From assembly GCA_046733295.1 (NCBI GenBank), contig JBKPOY010000026.1, positions 62,001-126,000 of the forward strand: a stretch of DNA of 64,000 bases, in the 5' to 3' direction. The position numbers were made by a program, and so were the translations under genes. The first letter of the stretch is position 1, and every line of letters starts with the position of its first letter. Origin of the DNA: 13-2-20CM-68-14 sp046733295 (GTDB taxonomy: Bacteria > Actinomycetota > Thermoleophilia > Gaiellales > Gaiellaceae). Shown piece after piece: positions 58,182 to 64,000 of this stretch. Under the pieces are notes generated by a model. It was not told the DNA's origin. It saw nothing but the letters and a program-made list of their open reading frames with translations, and did no database searches.

Positions 58182-58544
58182 TCAGCCCAGCTTCGAGACG
58201 TCGGCCGGGTGACCGTCCCGGCCGACGTAGCCGTCCTTGGCGCCGACGACGACCATGACGAGATCCTCGTCGCCGATGCTCACGATCTGGCGGTGGGTGT
58301 TCGCCTCGATGTGCGCGACCCCGCCCGGGCCGAGCTCCTTCGACTCCCCCGGCACAAGGAACCGCGCGCGGCCGCGATGGACGAAATACAGCTCGTCCTG
58401 CTCGTCGTGGTAGTGCGCCCGGGCCTCGACGCCGGGCGGGATGACGAGCGCGTTCGCGCCGAACGCCGTGATTCCGAGCTCCCGCCGGATCTTGCGGAAG
58501 ACGCCGTCGCCAAGCTCGTCGATCGACGAAAACGCGTAAGCCAT
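58182..58544 (-). CDS. cupin domain-containing protein
   Basis: A 120-residue single-domain cupin. The metal-binding motif 1 is IPPGVEARAHYHDEQDELYFVHRGRARF (His, His, Glu at about 50-62) and motif 2 is GPGGVAHIEANTHRQI (His at about 85). Such small beta-barrels act as isomerases, dioxygenases or sugar-binding sensors, and the substrate is not predictable. ATG 58544 is preferred to an upstream start; on the minus strand TAGCGT ends 7 nt before it. It diverges from the helicase gene across 37 bp. Confidence 0.82.
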   Translation of the reverse strand: MAYAFSSIDELGDGVFRKIRRELGITAFGANALVIPPGVEARAHYHDEQDELYFVHRGRARFLVPGESKELGPGGVAHIEANTHRQIVSIGDEDLVMVVVGAKDGYVGRDGHPADVSKLG

Positions 58545-58568
58545 CACAGAGACGCTAACAACGGTCGC

Positions 58569-58574
58569 TAGCAT
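58569..58574 (+). promoter_or_regulatory. -10-like hexamer before the helicase gene
   Basis: TAGCAT ends 7 nt before ATG 58582. The opposing hexamer for the cupin gene lies at 58552-58557, so the two divergent promoters share only about 11 bp. No LexA box is present. Confidence 0.4.
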
Positions 58575-58581
58575 CGAGCCG

Positions 58582-60741
58582 ATGTCCGTCGCCTCGCCCG
58601 AGAGCTATCTCGCGAGCTTGAACCCCGCCCAACGGGAGGCCGTTCTCGAGACCGAGGGGCCGTTGCTCGTGATCGCGGGAGCGGGCTCCGGGAAGACGCG
58701 CGTTCTCACCCACCGCGTCGGCCACCTGATCAGCGCGTGCGGCGTCAAGCCGAACGAGATCCTCGCGATCACGTTCACGAACAAGGCCGCGAACGAGATG
58801 AAGGAACGGCTGGAAGACCTGCTCGGCCCGACCGCGCGTCGCCTCTGGATCCTCACCTTCCATGCCGCCTGCGGGCGGATCCTGCGGCGCGAGGCGCCCC
58901 GCCTCGGCTACCGCACGAACTTCACGATCTACGACCAGGCCGACCAGATCCGGCTCACGAAGGCGTGCCTCGAGGAGCTCGAGCGCGATCCGAAGCGCTT
59001 CGTCCCGCGCGGCATCCACGCGCAGATCTCGACCGCGAAGAACAACCTCGTCGGCCCCGAGGAGTACAAGCAGCGCGTCGCCTCCTTCTACGACCAGACG
59101 GTCGCCGACACCTACGAGCTCTACCAGCGCCGCCTCTTCGCCTCGAACGCCGTCGACTTCGACGACCTGCTCTACCTGACCGTCGACGTGCTCGAGCGGT
59201 TTCCCGAGGCGCTCGCGCGCTGGCGCAAGGCGTTCCGCTACGTGCTCGTGGACGAGTACCAGGACACCAACCACGCCCAGTACAGGCTGCTCCAGCTCCT
59301 GGCCGGCGAGCACCGGAACCTGTTCGCGGTCGGCGACCCGGACCAGTCGATCTACGCCTTCAGAGGCGCCGACATCCGCAACATCCTCGAGTTCGAGCGC
59401 GACTTCCCCGGCACGCGGACGATCCCGCTGGAGCAGAACTACCGCTCCACGAACACGATCCTGCGCGCCGCGAACCACGTGATCGCACACAACCGCGAGC
59501 GCAAGCCCAAGAACCTTTTCTCAGAGCTCGGGGAGGGGGATCCCCTGCGCGTCTTCGAGGTCGAGGACGAGCATGCCGAGGCACGCTTCGTCGCGGCCGA
59601 GATCGCCGGCCTCGTCGAGGAGGGCTACAACGGCAGCGAGCTCGCGGTCTTCTACCGGACGAACGCGCAGTCACGCGTGCTCGAGGATGTGCTCGTGCGG
59701 CAAGGCGTCGCGTACCAGGTCGTCGGCGGCCCGCGGTTCTACGAGCGAGCCGAGATCAAGGACGTGATCGCGTACCTGCAGGTGCTCGACAACCCCTACG
59801 ACGCGGTCTCCCTCCAGCGGATCGTCAACCGACCGCGGCGCGGGATCGGGGACTCTTCACTCGCGCGGCTCCAGACCTATGCCGACGCCCACGGGATCTC
59901 GCTCTGGGAGGCGTTTGAGTTCGCCGAGGAGGCCGGGGTGGGGGCGGTGCCGATCAAGGCCGTCCGCGAGTTCCGGACGCTGATGCAGTCGCTGATGGCC
60001 GGAGCGCTCGAGCTCGAGGTGCCGGATCTGCTCGAACGCGTTCTCGAGGGGAGCGGCTACCTGACGACCCTGGAGGCCGAGCGGACGATCGAGGCGCAGG
60101 GGCGGATCGAGAACCTCCAGGAGCTCGTCGGCGTCGCGCGCGAGTACCAGGAGACGGCGACCGAGCCCAACCTCTCGAGCTTCCTGCAGGAGATTTCGCT
60201 CTACTCGGATCAGGACGCGATGCGCGGCGAGGGATCGCTCGTCACCTTGATGACGCTCCACAACGCGAAGGGGCTCGAGTTCCGGGCCGTCTTCATGATC
60301 GGAATGGAGGAGGGCATCTTCCCGCACTCCCGCTCGCTCGAGGAGAACACGCTCGAAGAGGAGCGCCGGCTCGCCTATGTCGGCATGACCAGGGCCGAGG
60401 AGCGGCTCGTCCTGACCCACGCCAGCGCGCGGTCGCTCTGGGGAAACCGGAACTACAACCTCCCGTCCCGGTTCCTCGACGAGCTGCCGGAGGAAGGTGT
60501 CGAGCGCGAGCGGCTCCGACCAGCGTCGTGGTCGTCGTACGCGTCGTCGAGCGGCGGCGGGATCGCGCCCCGCGAGGATGTCCCCGAGCTCTCGACCGGC
60601 GACACTGTGCGCCACGAGACGCTCGGCGAGGGCATCGTCACCCGGGTCGAGCCGGGCGGCGTCGTCACCGTCCGCTTCGCGGGCGAGGACTCCGAACGGC
60701 GGCTGATGCTCGACTACGCCCCCCTCGAACGCGTCGGCTAG
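58582..60741 (+). CDS. pcrA: ATP-dependent DNA helicase UvrD/PcrA
   Basis: A 719-residue superfamily-1A helicase acting 3'-5' in nucleotide excision repair, replication restart and mismatch repair. The motifs appear in order: SLNPAQREAV (Q), GAGSGKTRVLTHR (I), TFTNKAANEMKER (Ia), LVDEYQDTN (II), GDPDQSIYAFRGAD (III), QNYRSTNTIL (IV), VTLMTLHNAKGLEFRAVFMIGMEEGIFPH (V) and LAYVGMTRAEERL (VI). The C-terminal tail (from about 660) ends with the Tudor-like RNA-polymerase-interacting segment LGEGIVTRVEPGGVVTVRFA. It joins uvrA and uvrB of this window functionally. Confidence 0.96.
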   Translation: MSVASPESYLASLNPAQREAVLETEGPLLVIAGAGSGKTRVLTHRVGHLISACGVKPNEILAITFTNKAANEMKERLEDLLGPTARRLWILTFHAACGRILRREAPRLGYRTNFTIYDQADQIRLTKACLEELERDPKRFVPRGIHAQISTAKNNLVGPEEYKQRVASFYDQTVADTYELYQRRLFASNAVDFDDLLYLTVDVLERFPEALARWRKAFRYVLVDEYQDTNHAQYRLLQLLAGEHRNLFAVGDPDQSIYAFRGADIRNILEFERDFPGTRTIPLEQNYRSTNTILRAANHVIAHNRERKPKNLFSELGEGDPLRVFEVEDEHAEARFVAAEIAGLVEEGYNGSELAVFYRTNAQSRVLEDVLVRQGVAYQVVGGPRFYERAEIKDVIAYLQVLDNPYDAVSLQRIVNRPRRGIGDSSLARLQTYADAHGISLWEAFEFAEEAGVGAVPIKAVREFRTLMQSLMAGALELEVPDLLERVLEGSGYLTTLEAERTIEAQGRIENLQELVGVAREYQETATEPNLSSFLQEISLYSDQDAMRGEGSLVTLMTLHNAKGLEFRAVFMIGMEEGIFPHSRSLEENTLEEERRLAYVGMTRAEERLVLTHASARSLWGNRNYNLPSRFLDELPEEGVERERLRPASWSSYASSSGGGIAPREDVPELSTGDTVRHETLGEGIVTRVEPGGVVTVRFAGEDSERRLMLDYAPLERVG

Positions 60742-60756
60742 CTACGCTTCCCCGCC

Positions 60757-61194
60757 GTGCTGGCGCTCCTCACCGCGATCGCGGTCGCTACCTCGCATGC
60801 CTTCCCGGCGCATCGCGCCGCTCCGACCCATTTCTTCTGGCCGGCGCAGGGCACGATCACGACCCCGTTCGTTCCGGGAGGGCATCCCGGGATCGACATC
60901 GGCATTCTCCGCTCGCCGACGATCCGGGCCGCTGCGCCGGGGCGAGTCCGCCTCGTCGGAGAGCGGCGTGGTTACGAGGGCTACGGCAACATCGTCCTCG
61001 TCGACGTGGGCGGCGGTTACCAGACGCTGTACGCGCACCTTTCGCAGATCAGCGTGCGAGCGGGCGAGGAAGTGGCCGCCCGCCAGCCCCTCGGTGTCGC
61101 CGGCTGCACCGGTTGGTGCACGGGGACGCACCTCCACTTCGAGGTTCGTCTCGGCGGCCTGGCCGTGAGCCCGACACGCATTCCGCTGGGCTGA
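60757..61194 (+). CDS. M23 family metallopeptidase
   Basis: A 145-residue secreted LytM-type peptidase, essentially signal peptide plus catalytic domain. It has the zinc-binding GHPGIDIGI (H-x3-D, about 43-51) and THLHFEV (about 125-131), with APGRV, YGNIVLVD and YAHLSQI typical of the fold, so all ligand residues are present. It hydrolyses peptidoglycan crosslinks or interpeptide bonds. GTG 60757 is preceded by TACGCT 8 nt upstream. It follows the helicase gene by 15 bp. Confidence 0.88.
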   Translation: MLALLTAIAVATSHAFPAHRAAPTHFFWPAQGTITTPFVPGGHPGIDIGILRSPTIRAAAPGRVRLVGERRGYEGYGNIVLVDVGGGYQTLYAHLSQISVRAGEEVAARQPLGVAGCTGWCTGTHLHFEVRLGGLAVSPTRIPLG

Positions 61195-61270
61195 AGAGAG
61201 CTCAGGCGGGAGGTTCGTCCCAAAGCACGAACAAACTAGGGTCCGGGCCGAACGGCCGGAGCACTCGCTG

Positions 61271-62434
61271 ATGCTCGAGCCACCGCAGGAACCCCAGATC
61301 GAAGTGATCTCGTCCGAGTCGGCGCTGGCCGAGCTTGCCGCACCCTGGGACGAGCTCGTCGCCCAGATGCGGCGGCCCAGCCCGTTTCTTCTCAACAGCT
61401 GGCTCGTCGAGTGGTGGCGCCACTACGGCGGCAAACGACGCCTGTCCGTCGTCGTCGCGCGACGCGGCGGCCGGCTGGTGGCAGCGCTGCCGCTCTACGT
61501 CAGGCGGCAGGCGGGGCTGCACGTGACGGAGTTCGTGGGCGGCACCGAGTGCGCCCCGCTCGCGGACTTGCTCCTCGCTCCGGGCGAGGGCGACGGAACG
61601 GCGGCCGCGGTCGGCGAGCGTGCGTCCCAGCTCGCCGACTTCGTGAACCTCTTCGGGCTCTCCGGGGGCAGCCCCCTGATCTCGGCCTTGCCTGCAGAGA
61701 CGTTCCACCTCGTCGAGCGGCTCGAGGCGCCGGTTCTGGATCTGTCGTTGGGGTGGGAATCCGTCTACGAGACGCGGCTGACGTCGAAGGCCCGTGCCGA
61801 TCGCCGCCGCCGCCGCCGGCAGCTCGAGGCAATCGCTCCCGTCCGGGTCGACTTCGCCCGCACGCGGGACGAGCTCGAGCGGGACCTCGAGGACGCCTTT
61901 CGTGTCTACGACCTGCGGTGGCGTGGCCGCCGCGCGACGTCTGGCTTCTCGACCGCGAACGGTCGGGCGTTCTACCGGTCGGCGCTGCTCCAGCTCGCAG
62001 AGCGCGACCTGGTGCGGTTGCTCACGCTTCGCCTCGACGGCCGTGGGATCGCGTTCTGCCTCTACCTCCAGCTGGCGCGCACCCTGTACGGCGTGACGAT
62101 GGCGTTCGACCCGTCCTTCGGAAAGTTCGGCCCGGGCGCGGAGGCCTTGCTCTCGGTGCTCGAGCGTGCGGCCGGCGAGGGAATCGAGCGGGCGGAGTTC
62201 CTCGGCGCCGCGGCCGAGCACAAGCAGAGGCTCACGAGCCGGGTCGACCCGGTCTACCAGGCGCTCGGTCTCGCGGGCACAGCTCGAGGTCGCGCAGCCG
62301 CCGACGCGTTGGCGGCCGGAATCGAGCTCCGCAGGCGCGCGAAGCGCTCGAAGACCGCCCGCGGGCTCTACTACCACCTGCCCCGGATCCGGTCGCTGCC
62401 TAAGCTGTCCTCGGACCGACGACCCGAGCGCTGA
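61271..62434 (+). CDS. GNAT-fold acyltransferase, CelD/BcsL (FemAB-like) family
   Basis: A 387-residue protein with the double-GNAT layout of the CelD/BioF2-like family. The first half includes PFLLNSWLVEWWRHYGGKRRLSVVVARRGGRLVAALPLY (about 37-75), and the second has the DLRWRGRRATSGFSTANGRAFYRSALLQLAERDLVRLLTLRLDGRGIAFCLYL core and a late KFGPGAEALLSVLERA acyl-CoA segment. Relatives work in extracellular polysaccharide or lipid modification. It opens the envelope cluster at the right edge of the window. A TAGGGT at 61237-61242 may be its -10, leaving a leader of about 22 nt. Confidence 0.78.
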   Translation: MLEPPQEPQIEVISSESALAELAAPWDELVAQMRRPSPFLLNSWLVEWWRHYGGKRRLSVVVARRGGRLVAALPLYVRRQAGLHVTEFVGGTECAPLADLLLAPGEGDGTAAAVGERASQLADFVNLFGLSGGSPLISALPAETFHLVERLEAPVLDLSLGWESVYETRLTSKARADRRRRRRQLEAIAPVRVDFARTRDELERDLEDAFRVYDLRWRGRRATSGFSTANGRAFYRSALLQLAERDLVRLLTLRLDGRGIAFCLYLQLARTLYGVTMAFDPSFGKFGPGAEALLSVLERAAGEGIERAEFLGAAAEHKQRLTSRVDPVYQALGLAGTARGRAAADALAAGIELRRRAKRSKTARGLYYHLPRIRSLPKLSSDRRPER

Positions 62435-62462
62435 CCGAGCTGCCGACCGCAAGGAGATTGAT

Positions 62463-63416
62463 GTGATCACGCAGCGCGCGAATCGACTGCGCTTCGTCCT
62501 GATGTTCGGCACCGCCGCGGCGGCGCTGTGGCTCCTCGTCGACTCGGACGACGTCCGCTACCTGCCGGCTCATGTCATGGCCGCCGGTCTCCTCGCAGGC
62601 TTTGTGCTGCTCCTCGTCGCGCGGGCATTCGCGCCCTCGCCGACCGGCGCGGGCGCGGATGCGCGTGCGCACCGGCCGTTTCCCTTCAGGGGCCTCCTGA
62701 TGCGAATCAAGGCGCGAGAGCTCGTGGACGACGTTCTCGACCGCGTGCGGTTCCGGGTCGACACCTTCCCGAACGGGCTCTACCAGCCCGTGCAGTCGCT
62801 GCCCGGCAGCGCCGCGACGCGGTCGACCGGGTCGGAGTCGCGGTGGTCGGCCATGGCCCCGGTCATCCGCGCGGAGGGCGCGAGGACGGCGCTGGACATC
62901 GGCGCGTGCGAGGGGTACTTCGCGATCGAGCTCGCCGCGGCGGGAATCCCGACGATCGCCGTCGAAAGCGCGCCCGGCAACGTCCGAACGATGCTGTTCG
63001 CGGTCAAGAGAGGCGGGACGCGCAACGTCGGCGTTCTCGCGATGGAGATCGCGCCCGAGAACGTCGGCACCTTGCCGCGGGCTGACTGCGTCCTGTTCCT
63101 CTCGGTCTGGCATCACCTCGTTCGCGCGCACGGCACCGACGGCGCAACGGCGATGCTCCGCTCGATCTGGAAGCGGACGCGGAAGGTCATGTTCTTCGAC
63201 ACCGGTGAGCGGGAGATGACACCGGACTTTCGGCTCCCCTCGATGTCACCCGAGCCGCGGGCCTGGCTGGAGGACTACCTCGCCTCGACCTGCGCCGGCT
63301 CGCGGATCGAGCATCTCGGCCGCCACAGCGCCTTCGACCCCTCGGGGAGCCGCTGCGAGCGCAACCTGTTCGCGGTGATTCGCGACCGCGACTTCTCGGC
63401 GCAGGATTACGCTTAG
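62463..63416 (+). CDS. membrane-anchored SAM-dependent methyltransferase
   Basis: A 317-residue protein. Two N-terminal membrane helices (about 9-27 and 37-58) are followed by a Rossmann methyltransferase domain. It carries ALDIGACEGYFAIELAAAGIPTIAVE (SAM motif I, about 140-165), ADCVLFLSVWHHLVRAHG (about 205-222) and a terminal KVMFFDTGERE block like DUF1698/FkbM-related enzymes. GTG 62463 follows AAGGAG at ribosome-binding distance. Its position between an acyltransferase and a flippase suggests methylation of a surface glycan or lipid intermediate. It lies 2 codons before the flippase's ribosome-binding site. Confidence 0.75.
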   Translation: MITQRANRLRFVLMFGTAAAALWLLVDSDDVRYLPAHVMAAGLLAGFVLLLVARAFAPSPTGAGADARAHRPFPFRGLLMRIKARELVDDVLDRVRFRVDTFPNGLYQPVQSLPGSAATRSTGSESRWSAMAPVIRAEGARTALDIGACEGYFAIELAAAGIPTIAVESAPGNVRTMLFAVKRGGTRNVGVLAMEIAPENVGTLPRADCVLFLSVWHHLVRAHGTDGATAMLRSIWKRTRKVMFFDTGEREMTPDFRLPSMSPEPRAWLEDYLASTCAGSRIEHLGRHSAFDPSGSRCERNLFAVIRDRDFSAQDYA

Positions 63417-63422
63417 GAGGCA

Positions 63423-64000
63423 GTGGCGACTCGCGGGCCCGATTCGACGGCTCCCGGGTCGACGATGCCCCCGCGGCCGGGGTTCGCCGGCTCGGCCTTG
63501 CTCACGTGGGGCGCCAACGTCGGCGCGGCTTTCTTCTCGCTCGGCAGCATCCTCATCGTCGCCCGGATCCTCGGGCCGGACGGGCGGGGCCGGGTCGCCC
63601 TCCTGACCGCGATCGGCCTGCTGACCGCGAATCTCGCCACCCTCGGAGTTCAGGAGGCGAACGCCAACCTCGCCGCCGCGACTCCGGCGACGCGTCGGTC
63701 GCTCGCGAGCAACTCCGTCCTGCTCGCGTTCCTCTTCGGCACGCTCGCAGCCGGAATCGTGGTCGTGCTCGTGGCCGTGTTCCCCGACGTCGCCGGTGAC
63801 TCCAGCCGAGGCCTCCTCTGGGTGACGCTCGGCTTTGTGCCGGTGATGATCCTCGGGATCTTCCTGCTCTACCTCGTTCAGGCCGACTACGGCTTCCGGG
63901 TCACGAACACGGCCTCCCTGATCGCCCCGGTCGTCGGCTTCACCGGCAACGCCGTGTTCGCGAGCCTCGGGGTTCTCAGCGTTGCCAACGCGGTGGGCGC
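63423..64000 (+). CDS. polysaccharide flippase (MOP superfamily), 3' end missing
   Basis: The gene opens at GTG 63423 directly after AGGAGG and continues past the right edge, with 192 codons visible. After a short Pro-rich tail it shows the Wzx/RfbX-like entry ALLTWGANVGAAFFSLGSILIVARILGPDGRGRVALLTAIGLL (about 20-62), and four to five membrane helices are seen so far. These proteins flip lipid-linked oligosaccharides across the membrane. ATG 63465 is an alternative start that lacks a good ribosome-binding site. Confidence 0.75.
   Translation, partial: MATRGPDSTAPGSTMPPRPGFAGSALLTWGANVGAAFFSLGSILIVARILGPDGRGRVALLTAIGLLTANLATLGVQEANANLAAATPATRRSLASNSVLLAFLFGTLAAGIVVVLVAVFPDVAGDSSRGLLWVTLGFVPVMILGIFLLYLVQADYGFRVTNTASLIAPVVGFTGNAVFASLGVLSVANAVG

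Overview
The window is GC-rich bacterial chromosome, densely packed with genes that often overlap by 4 bp (ATGA/GTGA). The gene set, an actinobacterial-type LexA box and many apparently leaderless starts point to an actinobacterium. A deep-branching lineage such as Thermoleophilia (Gaiella/Solirubrobacter relatives) is my inference from gene content and was not tested. Almost everything is housekeeping or conserved accessory content. I found no prophage, insertion sequence, CRISPR array, tRNA or rRNA.

Layout. 1-10.5 kb: a truncated LarA-like (DUF2088) gene and a tandem-GNAT gene diverge from polA, followed by a membrane protein, an alpha/beta hydrolase, rpsA, coaE, a lytic transglycosylase, and a ribbon-helix-helix (RHH)/microprotein/DUF4097 unit with a clear operator. 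10.5-20.4 kb: uvrB, small membrane proteins, a phosphoesterase, an AI-2E exporter-like permease, an ABC-2 exporter and uvrA with an SOS box. 20.4-24.1 kb: a SipW-type signal peptidase with two TasA/CalY-like proteins and a repeat protein, probably a surface-fibre system. 24.2-26.6 kb: panB, panC and a DUF2520 protein that may supply the ketopantoate reductase step. 26.6-31.7 kb: an orphan histidine kinase, an FmdB zinc ribbon, a family-4 uracil-DNA glycosylase, and tsaE-tsaB-rimI-tsaD for t6A synthesis. 31.7-41.2 kb: a secreted subtilase, glutamate dehydrogenase, Rex, a YihY protein, a frameshifted RTX-like gene, a glycosyltransferase and a YbdK-type ligase. 41.2-48.5 kb: a proton-pumping pyrophosphatase, two APC permeases with universal-stress tails and two TrkA-type proteins. 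48.5-50.2 kb: a PQQ-type sugar dehydrogenase and VanZ.

50.2-55.2 kb is the most interesting region. A cobalamin riboswitch precedes six overlapping genes: a secreted DUF4430 protein, a DUF4430 lipoprotein, an ECF T component, a fused double ECF ATPase, an ECF S component, and an exported alpha/alpha repeat protein. DUF4430 and an alpha6/alpha6 barrel are the two domains of animal transcobalamin and intrinsic factor. The operon therefore looks like a split, cell-surface bacterial counterpart of those proteins feeding an ECF importer for a corrinoid.

55.3-64 kb: an LPG-synthase-type membrane protein, a PadR regulator with its membrane partner, a TMEM175-like channel, a cupin, a UvrD/PcrA helicase, an M23 peptidase, and the start of an envelope-polysaccharide cluster (CelD-type acyltransferase, methyltransferase, truncated flippase).

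A recurring feature is a -10-like TAnnnT hexamer 6-11 nt upstream of the start codon, suggesting that many genes here are transcribed without a leader. Four copies of the palindrome GGGGTC(A/T)GACCCC are also present, two of them inside genes.
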